Assembly: GCF_900148515.1 (NCBI RefSeq)
Contig: NZ_FRXN01000004.1
Location: 186,001-250,000 of the forward strand
DNA: 64,000 nucleotides
Source: Algoriphagus zhangzhouensis
GTDB taxonomy: Bacteria; Bacteroidota; Bacteroidia; Cytophagales; Cyclobacteriaceae
Direction: 5' to 3'
Notes under the pieces: model-generated
Database searches by the model: none
Told to the model about the DNA's origin: nothing
The model's input: only the letters and a program-made list of their open reading frames with translations
Shown here: positions 7,463-16,335 of the stretch, piece by piece
Position numbering within the stretch: the first letter of the stretch is position 1
Layout: each line of letters opens with the position of its first letter
Made by a program: the position numbers and the translations under genes

Positions 7463-8527
7463 TTAAGATTGTTCTGGCTCCAAAACTTCCATTGGCGTCA
7501 ATGTAATTTTAGCCTCTCCAACTTGGAAGTCGTCCACAACAATAGAGACTTCCTGTGTGAATAGATTTTCGGTCCCCTTTAATTTAAAAGTATAGATTGC
7601 ATCCAATCGGACTTTCTTAGGCGTCATAAACAATGTCGCTTCACCTATAGTAAAAGGAGGTATTCTGACTGCAACTGATTTGGTAAAAGTACTGGTTTCA
7701 CTTGCCGTTTCTTCTTCTCCAATAGTGAAAGTGTTTTCCAATGTTCTACTAACACTGTTTTCTATTTCTGCCGAAACAGGACCTCGCTCTACACTAAGAG
7801 TAGCACTGGTCGTAACGGTGATTCCTATCAAAGTCGATTGGCTAAAGCTTCTCGTAGTTGATTTAGTAATCTCTCGTTCCAGAGTTAGAGTCCCTACTTG
7901 CTCGATATCTGAATCGTTCACAGTTGAATCAGAAAGCCCAATTGGATTGCCATCAGGAAGTACTACTTCGTTGACATATTCGATATTCACCAACTCTAGA
8001 TCTGGACGAATAATCTGTACACTGGAAGCATTGTCCTGAAACCCGAAATGCACCAAATTAGAATATTCTCCGGGGCCAAATTCCCGACTTTTACCACCTA
8101 GGTTTTTATCTTCAAAAAGGATTACCCTAGCACCTTCCGGTACGATCATAGAAGTGATACTATCATTTTTCAGAAAAGGGAAGTCATAACTGGCAACCTC
8201 TCCCAATCCTGCTAGATTTTGCTGGAACCCGCGGAAATTGTCATGTTCAAAAAAGCTCACGATCGGATAAAGGTTTGGGTCATGCTCAAAAATTTCCATG
8301 GAACTGATTTTATCATTCCAATCCTGGACATAATTATACTCTCCAGCAAATAAGACCAACTTTGGTCCACGAAAACCGGTATGAAGATAGAAATAGGCAA
8401 AATAGCCTGGTTCCACAATGATGGAACTGATTCTGTCATTTCCGATTGGAATAGTGATGTAGCTGCCTTTGTCATAGGTAGCTTTTGTACCCTTAAAATG
8501 TGCGTGTTCAAAAACTGAAATAGCCAT
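7463..8527 (-). CDS. Beta/gamma-crystallin protein with aerolysin/ETX-MTX2-like pore domain
   Basis: With the ATG at 8527 (MAISVFEHAHF) the protein has 354 residues. Residues 1-176 contain four Greek-key crystallin motifs. Three carry the microbial calcium-binding signature N/D-N/D-x-x-S/T-S: NDRISS (30-35), NDKISS (71-76), NDSITS (121-126); the fourth, QDNASS (164-169), is degenerate. Residues about 177-354 are long alternating Ser/Thr-rich strands (for example TLEREITKSTTRSFSQ, SVSRTLENTFTIG), the look of an aerolysin-type beta-pore-forming domain with its stem loop. No signal peptide is seen. The combination is the one known from frog beta/gamma-CAT subunit. A start at 8602 would add 25 residues that do not fit the domain. 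Confidence 0.75.
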   Translation of the reverse strand: MAISVFEHAHFKGTKATYDKGSYITIPIGNDRISSIIVEPGYFAYFYLHTGFRGPKLVLFAGEYNYVQDWNDKISSMEIFEHDPNLYPIVSFFEHDNFRGFQQNLAGLGEVASYDFPFLKNDSITSMIVPEGARVILFEDKNLGGKSREFGPGEYSNLVHFGFQDNASSVQIIRPDLELVNIEYVNEVVLPDGNPIGLSDSTVNDSDIEQVGTLTLEREITKSTTRSFSQSTLIGITVTTSATLSVERGPVSAEIENSVSRTLENTFTIGEEETASETSTFTKSVAVRIPPFTIGEATLFMTPKKVRLDAIYTFKLKGTENLFTQEVSIVVDDFQVGEAKITLTPMEVLEPEQS

Positions 8528-8624
8528 AGTGATTGAATTTTGGTTAGAAAAAAGATGAAAATGAAAATTTGATCTTTGAGGTTTCAAAGAATGTCTGAGC
8601 ATTTCTCAAGTGGAAAAGCCAAAT

Positions 8625-8661
8625 AAAACTCCAAGTAAAAAGCCCCGGGATTTGGAGTTTT
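8625..8661 (-). promoter_or_regulatory. Hairpin in the leader of the crystallin-aerolysin gene
   Basis: 10 bp perfect stem AAAACTCCAA / TTGGAGTTTT with a 17-base loop. It lies between a -7-like box (TACCTTTG, 8684-8677 minus strand) and the start codon at 8527, so it could be an attenuator; alternatively it terminates the upstream gene 8762-9097. Confidence 0.45.
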
Positions 8662-8761
8662 ATCATTGCGACTTTACAAAGGTATGTGCTGTAAAGTCTT
8701 AATTATTAGAACGTTTGCGACAAATGGTGTAACAATTCCGACATTAATTGTAAAGTAACTT

Positions 8762-9097
8762 TTAGGCTGTAATCCAGGCCAGTAAAGCAAACAATGCCAT
8801 AGTAAATAGTCCGAGCTGAAAGCCCCCAAGAATCCAATGCTTCTTTTTTAAGGTGAAATCATCCTTGATTTCCAGAGATAGAATAAGGTTAAAAATGATT
8901 GAAGTGAGGATGGTAAATGCAAAAAGAGTAATAGCAGTCAGAAGCCAGAATGAAACAGTACTAGAAGCACTGGACTTGATATCTCTCAAAACTACCACGC
9001 AGCCGGTTCCGGCTGAAAAATTAATTCCTATCATCCATCTACTCCAATTGATCAATTCCCTTGGGGTCTCGATGTTAGATTTTCGGCTTGTTTCCAT
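8762..9097 (-). CDS. Small membrane protein of unknown function, 111 aa
   Basis: I do not recognise the family. Three membrane segments are visible: around residues 20-40 (weak, MIGINFSAGTGCVVVL), 48-74 (FWLLTAITLFAFTILTSIIF) and 85-110 (WILGGFQLGLFTMALFALLA). A charged loop EIKDDFTLKKKHW separates the last two. It is transcribed toward the crystallin-aerolysin gene but with a promoter-like box in between, so co-transcription is uncertain. Confidence 0.6.
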   Translation of the reverse strand: METSRKSNIETPRELINWSRWMIGINFSAGTGCVVVLRDIKSSASSTVSFWLLTAITLFAFTILTSIIFNLILSLEIKDDFTLKKKHWILGGFQLGLFTMALFALLAWITA

Positions 9098-9227
9098 GAT
9101 TTTAAATATTAAAAATGTAGGAACAAGTTAGCTTGAATGCATTCTTAAGGCTTGTCAATATTCCGACAGATGTTGGAACAAAAGCGACAAACTCCAAAAA
9201 TGGGCTGTATTGAATTCCGTTATCGTC

Positions 9228-10895
9228 TCAAAATTGAGAGATCAAAGTCGATGGACTGATTCCAAACTCCCTTTTGAAGCACTTGGAAAAGTAGGAGAGG
9301 TTTGAGAATCCCGTTTGAAAGGCAATTTCTGAAACTCCATATTTCTGAGTGTGTAAAAGTTCTTTTGCCCGATGTAATCTAACGGAGGAAATCAATTGAT
9401 TGGGCGATTTGTTGCTGATTGCTTTCAGCTTTCTTTGAAGTTGCCTCTCACTGACCGCCATCTCCCGAGAAAGTGTTTCTAGACTGAAAAGCTCGTTGTC
9501 TAAATTGGCATCAATACATTGAATCACATCCTCTAGAAAGGATTCATTCCAGGACTTAGGTGTGGAATTCTCGTTTTCCGAACTGGTTTTGGAGGTAATA
9601 TGGTCATTGACTTTGTACAATGATTGAGATTGATAGCCTTCAGGTCTCAATGAATAAAGTGTAGAAAGAATATTTAGTCCTGCACCTGAAAGTAGGTTTT
9701 TAACAGTTTCAGAAATCAAGATTTGATTGGGTAATGCCTGATCGAGCATCTCATGTATCCAAATTTTGGTTTTCTGATCCTGCCAAATAGAACCTCGAAT
9801 TGAAGCTTCCATCATATGGATGCTAGTCGCAAGGGTTTTTCCATTTTGTTTCATTAGTTCCATCAATGCCAAACCGCAATGAACGGCTTTACTTGGACCT
9901 TCAAATGTTGCAATCAATACATTCTCTTTCTGGTGAATCGCAACCCCTTTAAATTTCCCGATGATTGCTTCGCAAGATTTTGGCAAAACCATAATTCCAT
10001 CCTTCTTGTCCAACACTTTAGCTACTAAGAAACATGTTAGTTTTTCGTCAGAGGAGTCATTTTGCTCAGCTTTAAGGATAAAGGATTTCATAATATCCAG
10101 GATTTCCTGACTATTCCCTGCCCAAAAAAGGTGATCACTGCCTTCTAGTTCCACAAAAGTGGAATTCTTGATCCGCTTTGAAATAAACCTTCCCTCTTCA
10201 ATTTTGACATCGATATCATGTTTTCTCTGGATCATCAAAGTCGGAACTCTGATCGTATCCAGAATATTCACTATATCTACCAGCGTATTCATTTTTGTCA
10301 ATACCATAGCAGCGCTTGGACTTGCTCCTGATCTAAAATACTGGGCTAGCCAATCCATAAACTCGGGATCATTGGCTCGAGAGGGAGCAAGGGATTCTAG
10401 ATTCATTTCACCGCTTCCCCAGCTATTCTCGATCATATCATAGATTTTCTGTCTTTCCTCATCTGTAGGGGCCCAAGGGTAATCTTTGGAATATCGTCTT
10501 TTGGCAAATATTCCGAAAGTGATCAATGAGATGGTCCTATGAGGGAAGGTAGCGGCAAAAAGGGCTGAAACAGACCCTCCTTCAGAGTGGCCAAAAAGTA
10601 CAGATTTTTCAGAGCCTACTGCATCCATTACAGCCCGAATATCATCCATTCTGTCTTCCAATGTGGAGAGTTCAGTGATCCTATCGGAAAGACCCGTTCC
10701 TCTTTTGTCGAAAAGAATAACCCGGCAATTTTTTGCCAATTCTTTTAAAAATTCAGCTAATGATGGGCATGCCCACATCAAGTCTATATTGGATACCCAG
10801 CCAGGGATGTAAACCAAGTCTATCGGACCCGAGCCAAATACTTGATAGGCAATATTGATACTGCCACTTTTAGCATAAAGCGTTTTTGGTTTCAT
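9228..10895 (-). CDS. Alpha/beta hydrolase - cyclase-like - AraC HTH fusion regulator
   Basis: Three parts in 555 aa (start ATG at 10895; a TTG three codons upstream is less likely). Residues 1-275 are an alpha/beta hydrolase: oxyanion region PGWVSN, nucleophile elbow GHSEGG with Ser104, and DHLFW with the catalytic His. Residues about 285-420 resemble the degenerate class III cyclase-type module that often follows such hydrolases (VLIATFEGPSKAVHCGLALM, then a Leu-rich end), without clear catalytic Asp pairs. Residues about 455-555 are a full AraC/XylS double HTH (LSREMAVSERQLQRKLK, then GFSNLSYFSKCFKREFGISPS). It is probably a one-component regulator that senses a small ester or lactone-like ligand, or cleaves it. 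Its targets are unknown; the membrane gene at 8762-9097 is next in the same direction. Confidence 0.82.
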   Translation of the reverse strand: MKPKTLYAKSGSINIAYQVFGSGPIDLVYIPGWVSNIDLMWACPSLAEFLKELAKNCRVILFDKRGTGLSDRITELSTLEDRMDDIRAVMDAVGSEKSVLFGHSEGGSVSALFAATFPHRTISLITFGIFAKRRYSKDYPWAPTDEERQKIYDMIENSWGSGEMNLESLAPSRANDPEFMDWLAQYFRSGASPSAAMVLTKMNTLVDIVNILDTIRVPTLMIQRKHDIDVKIEEGRFISKRIKNSTFVELEGSDHLFWAGNSQEILDIMKSFILKAEQNDSSDEKLTCFLVAKVLDKKDGIMVLPKSCEAIIGKFKGVAIHQKENVLIATFEGPSKAVHCGLALMELMKQNGKTLATSIHMMEASIRGSIWQDQKTKIWIHEMLDQALPNQILISETVKNLLSGAGLNILSTLYSLRPEGYQSQSLYKVNDHITSKTSSENENSTPKSWNESFLEDVIQCIDANLDNELFSLETLSREMAVSERQLQRKLKAISNKSPNQLISSVRLHRAKELLHTQKYGVSEIAFQTGFSNLSYFSKCFKREFGISPSTLISQF

Positions 10896-11013
10896 AAAGA
10901 ACAATTAAAAAGATTAGAAAAAATACTTAAGGGGTACCTTCTAAATTACTTAAAAATGGGCGAAAATCTTAGCGCAAAAATCAATAATAAACTAAAATAA
11001 TTCATTCTCTGAT

Positions 11014-12198
11014 CTAATTATTTCGGTACGTAAATCTTCTCCAAATCCATTCTAATGGGCCAGATTTGAAATAGTTAAACCAAATTTTGCTGAAGATTAC
11101 TTGAAAGATGAACACCCCAAATGCAGTAGCTAGGGATTGAAAAGGGCTCATCGTTTCATAAAGTCCAAATCCAACAGAGGAGAAAAGAATCAAGCCCACC
11201 AGACTTTGAAAAATATAATTTGTTAAAGCCATCCTACCGACGTATTGGAGAGGGCTGAGGATTTTTTGCCAATGGGTATGATACCAAACCCAACCGATCA
11301 ACCAGAGATAAAACATTCCAAATTGGATGTCAGATAATACCATCAACTTGATGAAAATGGTTCTGCCCACCTCAGTTCGATAGATATCCCAACCTGTGAA
11401 TACGAAAAGAAATAGTAGTCTGTAAATGCAAGTAAAAAGGGTGATCCAAAGCATCGGTTTCCTAATCTGAAAAATATAAGAATCCAGCTTTTCGTAGATC
11501 TTGTTTTTGCCTAAATATAGCCCCAGTAAAAACATCGCCATTGCCATAGGAGCAAAGAATCCAAAGAGCAAAGGGATATTGTACATGTACTCCAGCCAGC
11601 GGAATTTGATGGAGTCGACATAGCTTCCAAAGCGGATGATTTCATTCACTTTTTGAGGAGTATAGTCAGCAAGGAATACTCCCGGATCAAAGTTGAAAAA
11701 CTCTAATATTCCACCCAAAACCTGATCATAAAAGGGGAAGAGGAGGAAAACTAAAGCCAAGGTAAGAATGAGCTTATTGGACCTCTTGATCAAGATGGTA
11801 ATCAATACTCCAAGAATGGCATAAATGTTCAGCACATCTCCAGAAAAGAGGAAGGTGATATGTAGCAATCCAATCAAAAACAGAAACCCCATTCTCCTCC
11901 CAAAAAAAGAGAAATTCAATAGGCCTTTTTCTGAAAGTCTGATGGCCTGCATGGAAATTCCCAAACCAAATAGGAGGGAGAAAATCGGAAAGAATTTAGT
12001 GTAAAAGAATAGCTGGAGAATCAGCTCAACAATCTGGTCCAAAGGAGAGGTCCATTGAGCAACAAACTCTTCTTGTGAAAAATAGGAAGAATTCATCGCT
12101 CCGATATTGACTACAAAAATCCCGAGAATGGCAAAGCCCCGAAATATATCCAGTAATACAATTCTTTGACTTTGGGAGGTGGGCTTTTGTGAATTCAA
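11014..12198 (-). CDS. DUF418-family membrane protein (YeiB-like)
   Basis: 394 aa with about nine to ten membrane segments. The N-terminal motif LLDIFRGFAILGIFVVNI and the C-terminal stretch RMALTNYIFQSLVGLILF are the hallmarks of DUF418 / YeiB proteins, relatives of the acyltransferase-3 superfamily. The C-terminal end FKSGPLEWIWRRFTY is also typical. The role is not known; such proteins have been proposed to move or modify small molecules at the membrane. It is a single gene, transcribed away from the HEPN-like gene. Confidence 0.88.
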   Translation of the reverse strand: MNSQKPTSQSQRIVLLDIFRGFAILGIFVVNIGAMNSSYFSQEEFVAQWTSPLDQIVELILQLFFYTKFFPIFSLLFGLGISMQAIRLSEKGLLNFSFFGRRMGFLFLIGLLHITFLFSGDVLNIYAILGVLITILIKRSNKLILTLALVFLLFPFYDQVLGGILEFFNFDPGVFLADYTPQKVNEIIRFGSYVDSIKFRWLEYMYNIPLLFGFFAPMAMAMFLLGLYLGKNKIYEKLDSYIFQIRKPMLWITLFTCIYRLLFLFVFTGWDIYRTEVGRTIFIKLMVLSDIQFGMFYLWLIGWVWYHTHWQKILSPLQYVGRMALTNYIFQSLVGLILFSSVGFGLYETMSPFQSLATAFGVFIFQVIFSKIWFNYFKSGPLEWIWRRFTYRNN

Positions 12199-12394
12199 AT
12201 CGGTGGAACGCTGGTTCGAAAATGTGATGGTCTAGTTAGGGCAATTTTGCATTTTGTCCAAATAATTATGGTTACAATGATTTCTTTATCTTGTTACGAG
12301 AATTATTTAATGATTCCATTGTTGTTAGATTCCTAACTTAGGAATTTAGGTGTGTTTTTTTGATGACATCGCTTTAGTTTGAAAAACAATTGAA

Positions 12395-13057
12395 ATGGAT
12401 AAGACCAAAGAAAGACTTTTAAGTAAAGTAGATTTTTTACTTGAAAGAGGACAAAATATCACCAGAAATTATCAAGGAAATGGGCATGAAAGATATGCGC
12501 CAAGTCTTTTATTTTCTGAATTTAAATCAAGTAGCCTTTCTTTCATTGCAACCATATTTGGTGTTGAAAGTGTTTATTATCATCAATTTGAAATAGAAGT
12601 AAGGAGCTCCTATTATTATAATGTTGATTCTGCTATTGGAATTTTAACAGCAATTAAAAATGAAATAGAAACTGGGTGGTTGATTTCTTTTAAAAAACTT
12701 GTTGAGGCTGACGTATTTAGTGATTTTATGGAGATGGCGGAGCACCTTTTGAAGGGGAATTACAAAGACCCTTCAGCAGTACTGATTGGCTCTGTTTTGG
12801 AAGAGCATTTAAGAACTTTGTGCAAAGAAAATTCAATTCTAATTTCTGAAGATAAAAATGGAGATCTTGTACCAAAAAAGGCAAGTAGGTTAAATGATGA
12901 GTTAGCCAAAAATGGAATTTATAATAAGCTAGTTCAGAAAAGCGTAACTGCTTGGCTAGATTTAAGAAATAATGCTGCACATGGTCATTTTGGACAATAT
13001 GATATTGATCAGGTCAAAATTATGTATCAGGGAGTTTTACAATTTTTAAATAAGTAG
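12395..13057 (+). CDS. HEPN-like protein of unknown function, 220 aa
   Basis: Not a family I can name. The C-terminal half is helical and ends with WLDLRNNAAHGHFG, containing R191-x4-H196, the spacing of the HEPN RNase/nucleotide-binding motif (R-x4-6-H). Residues 125-145 (AVLIGSVLEEHLRTLCKEN) look like the preceding HEPN helix, as in DUF4145-like proteins. Base composition is more AT-rich than its neighbours and it is the only plus-strand gene between two minus-strand blocks, which suggests acquisition. HEPN proteins often act in toxin or defence systems, but no partner gene is adjacent. Confidence 0.55.
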   Translation: MDKTKERLLSKVDFLLERGQNITRNYQGNGHERYAPSLLFSEFKSSSLSFIATIFGVESVYYHQFEIEVRSSYYYNVDSAIGILTAIKNEIETGWLISFKKLVEADVFSDFMEMAEHLLKGNYKDPSAVLIGSVLEEHLRTLCKENSILISEDKNGDLVPKKASRLNDELAKNGIYNKLVQKSVTAWLDLRNNAAHGHFGQYDIDQVKIMYQGVLQFLNK

Positions 13058-13080
13058 TGTTTAAAACTTCTTTTTAATAA

Positions 13081-13106
13081 AAAAACCGACCCTAAGGCCG
13101 GTTTTT
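13081..13106. terminator. Bidirectional terminator between HEPN-like gene and RND operon
   Basis: Stem AAAAACCG / CGGTTTTT with inner CC / GG pairs; serves the plus-strand gene ending at 13057 and the minus-strand efflux operon ending at 13131. Confidence 0.85.
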
Positions 13107-13130
13107 AAGATTTATCACAAGTCTATTTAT

Positions 13131-16100
13131 TTAATGTCCATGTCCACCGTCTCCTTCTTGAGGAACGTAGTTGGCTTCTAGTTCTGCCAGTCCTTTTTTA
13201 CCGTAAGCGATTTTAGTGATGATCACATATAGCACCGGCACAAAGAAAATAGCCAGGAAGGTCGCTGCTAGCATACCGCCAATTACAGTCCAGCCGATTG
13301 TTTGTCTTGCAACAGCACCTGCTCCATTGGATAGTGCCAATGGCAATACACCAAGGATAAAGGCCAGTGAGGTCATAATGATTGGTCTCAATCGAAGCTT
13401 CACTGCATCAATGGTTGCTGCCAAAAGTGGCATCCCTCGATCCACCCTTTCTTTGGCAAATTCCACGATCAAAATAGCGTTTTTCGCAGCCAAACCAATC
13501 AATGTCACCAAACCAATTTGGGCATAAATGTTATTGTCCAACTTCGGTAGGAAGTGCAAGGCTACAATCGCTCCAAATGCACCTAATGGAAGAGCCAAGA
13601 GTACTGAGAATGGTACAGACCAACTTTCGTACAAGGATGCCAATAGGAGCGAAACCAAGATAATTGCCAAGGAGAAAATCAGAATCGTAGCATTACCAGA
13701 AGAAAGTTCCTCACGGCTCAAGCCAGAGAAATCATATCCATAACCAGCAGGAAGTACCTGTGCCGCCACTTCTTGAAGTGCTGCCAAGGCCTGACCGGAA
13801 GAGTAGCCCGGAGCGGCATTACCATTGATTTCTGCAGAACGGAACAAGTTGTAGTGAGATATCACTGCTGCATTGTCAACTACCTCATAACTGATCAAAG
13901 CACTCAATGGTACTGCTTCTCCAGCGGAACTCATCACATAATATTGCTCCATTTCCTCAATGCTTGCACGGTAAGCAGTATCTGCCTGAGCTACCACACG
14001 GAAATTACGTCCGTATTTCGTAAAGTCATTGACATAGGCACTACCCATGTAATTGGACATGGTGGTGAAAACCTCAGTCAAAGGAACTCCCAACTTTTTG
14101 GCTTTTTCACGATCTACCACGACATGATATCCTGGAGTTTTGGCATTGAAGAAAGAGTAAGCCATGGCGATTTCTGGCCTTTGATTGGCAGCCATTAGGA
14201 ATTGTCCCATGACAGCCTCCAAGTCCTGCACCGAGCCGGTACCTCTTTGCTCCAGCATAAAACTGAATCCACCTGTTGAACCCAAACCTGGGATGGCAGG
14301 AGGTGGCACCACCACGATTCTGGCTTCTGGTATCGCAGCAAAGCGTTGGTTCAATTGAGCCATGATTCCATAGAGCTGTTGGGAAGGTTCTTGTCTCTCA
14401 TCCCAAGGATCCATCTGGATAAAGAAGGTAGCAGAGTTGGATTTGAAAGAGAAGTTGATCACGTTCAATCCACCGATCCCGGTTGCATTTTTGATACCCT
14501 CTGTAGAAGTTAAAATATCGCTCATTTCACTCATGACTTCACGGGTTCGGCTACTGGAAGAACCTTCCGGCAATTCCAAGGAGATATACAATCGGCCTTC
14601 ATCTTCCGTGGGAAGAAAACCTGTTGGTTTGGTTTGGAATAGACCAAATGTTCCTGCGAAAATGCAGATCAATAAGATGATCATCAATGGAGCTCTTTTG
14701 ATAGCTCCTTTTACACCTTTGGAATAGTTCTGAGTTGTTCTTTCAAACCATAAGTTGAATTTGTAGAAGAATCGGTTCAGGCCTTTTCCATGCTCGTTTA
14801 CCTCAGATGGTTTTAGCAAAAGAGAACACAAAGCTGGAGTCAAACTCAAAGCGACGAAGGCAGAGATCAATACAGAGATTGCAATGGTAATCGCAAATTG
14901 CTGGTACATTCTACCCACAATACCAGGGATAAATCCTACCGGGATAAATACCGCACTCAAGATCAAAGCAATCGCAATTACTGGAGCTGTGATGTCTTTC
15001 ATCGCCAGTTTGGTAGCTTCTTTGGCAGAGATCTTTCTGGTGTCGATGTAGTGCTGAACAGCTTCCACCACTACAATCGCATCATCCACCACAATACCAA
15101 TCGCCAATACGAAGCCGAATAGGGTTAGGGTATTGACTGTAAAGCCCAAAAGAGGGAAGAAGATAAAGGTACCAATGATGGAAACCGGAATCGCCAATAC
15201 TGGAACCAAAGTGGCTCTCCAGCTTTGCAGGAATAGGAATACCACCAAAATCACCAAGATCAAGGCTTCAATAAAGGTGTGAACCACCTCATTGATGGAC
15301 ACTTTTACTACGGAGATTGCTTCGAAAGAAACATCATATTTCATATCCGGTGGAAAAGAGGCCTGAAGCTCATCCAAAGCGGCATAAACCCCATCTGCAG
15401 TTTCCAAAGCATTACTTCCTGGAGCTTGATAGACAAGCAAAATAGCGTTTTGCTGACCATTCAAAGTAGAGAATCGGCTATAGTCAAATTGACCCAATTC
15501 GATTCTGGCTACATCTCTCAAATACACAATTGATCCATCAGCTGGATTTGCTCGTAAGACGATATCCCCAAACTCCTCTTCGGTATCCAATCGACCATTT
15601 ACGGTGATTGCATATTCGAAAGTTTGCGTATCATACTGAGGATTACCCCCGACCGTACCGGCTGCTACCTGAAGATTTTGTTCTTGAATAGCTGCAGAAA
15701 CCTCCCTAGCTGAGATATTGTATTGGGCAAGTTTGTCTGGCTTTAACCAAACGCGCATACTGAAATCCTGACCAATTGCGGTAATATCACCGACACCTTT
15801 TACCCTCAAAAGGGCATCTTTGATATAGATGTTGGTATAATTTGCAAGGAAACTTGGATCGTGAGTATTGTTAGGTGAAGTGATACTGACTACCATCATC
15901 ACACTTGGGTTTCTCTTACGAACAGTTACCCCCAGTCTTCTTACTGCTTCGGGAATCTGAGGTTCTGCGATACTCACCCTGTTTTGAACGTCCAAAGTGG
16001 CAATGTTCACATCCGTGCCTACATCAAAGGTCACGTTCATTTGCATCTGTCCGGTACTAGTATTGTTGGATGAAATATAGGACATCCCAGGAGTACCGTT

Positions 16101-16310
16101 GATCTGAGTCTCAATCGGGGTAGCAACTGTCTGCTCCACCGTCTCTGCATCGGCTCCAGTATAGTTTGCAGAAACTGAAACTACAGGAGGAGTGATGTCT
16201 GGATATTGTGTGATCGGTAGGTTAATCAAGGCCAAAGTCCCCACCAGTACAAGTACTACTGAGATGACGATGGCTGTAACCGGTCTTTTTATAAATACTT
16301 CTGATATCAT
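13131..16310 (-). CDS. RND multidrug efflux pump, HAE1 family (AcrB-like)
   Basis: Inner-membrane proton/drug antiporter of a tripartite pump. The 1059 aa sequence begins MISEVFIKRPVTAIVIS, the classic HAE1 start, and has two halves each with six transmembrane segments and large periplasmic loops. The proton-relay pair Asp409-Asp410 lies in GIVVDDAIVVVEAV (segment 4) and the matching lysine in GLAAKNAILIVEFAKE (segment 10). It is the last gene of the operon TetR-TolC-adaptor-pump. The C-terminus ends in a His-rich GGHGH. Substrates cannot be predicted. Confidence 0.96.
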   Translation of the reverse strand: MISEVFIKRPVTAIVISVVLVLVGTLALINLPITQYPDITPPVVSVSANYTGADAETVEQTVATPIETQINGTPGMSYISSNNTSTGQMQMNVTFDVGTDVNIATLDVQNRVSIAEPQIPEAVRRLGVTVRKRNPSVMMVVSITSPNNTHDPSFLANYTNIYIKDALLRVKGVGDITAIGQDFSMRVWLKPDKLAQYNISAREVSAAIQEQNLQVAAGTVGGNPQYDTQTFEYAITVNGRLDTEEEFGDIVLRANPADGSIVYLRDVARIELGQFDYSRFSTLNGQQNAILLVYQAPGSNALETADGVYAALDELQASFPPDMKYDVSFEAISVVKVSINEVVHTFIEALILVILVVFLFLQSWRATLVPVLAIPVSIIGTFIFFPLLGFTVNTLTLFGFVLAIGIVVDDAIVVVEAVQHYIDTRKISAKEATKLAMKDITAPVIAIALILSAVFIPVGFIPGIVGRMYQQFAITIAISVLISAFVALSLTPALCSLLLKPSEVNEHGKGLNRFFYKFNLWFERTTQNYSKGVKGAIKRAPLMIILLICIFAGTFGLFQTKPTGFLPTEDEGRLYISLELPEGSSSSRTREVMSEMSDILTSTEGIKNATGIGGLNVINFSFKSNSATFFIQMDPWDERQEPSQQLYGIMAQLNQRFAAIPEARIVVVPPPAIPGLGSTGGFSFMLEQRGTGSVQDLEAVMGQFLMAANQRPEIAMAYSFFNAKTPGYHVVVDREKAKKLGVPLTEVFTTMSNYMGSAYVNDFTKYGRNFRVVAQADTAYRASIEEMEQYYVMSSAGEAVPLSALISYEVVDNAAVISHYNLFRSAEINGNAAPGYSSGQALAALQEVAAQVLPAGYGYDFSGLSREELSSGNATILIFSLAIILVSLLLASLYESWSVPFSVLLALPLGAFGAIVALHFLPKLDNNIYAQIGLVTLIGLAAKNAILIVEFAKERVDRGMPLLAATIDAVKLRLRPIIMTSLAFILGVLPLALSNGAGAVARQTIGWTVIGGMLAATFLAIFFVPVLYVIITKIAYGKKGLAELEANYVPQEGDGGHGH

Positions 16311-16335
16311 ATTTGTTGAGTCTGCTAGTAAAAAA

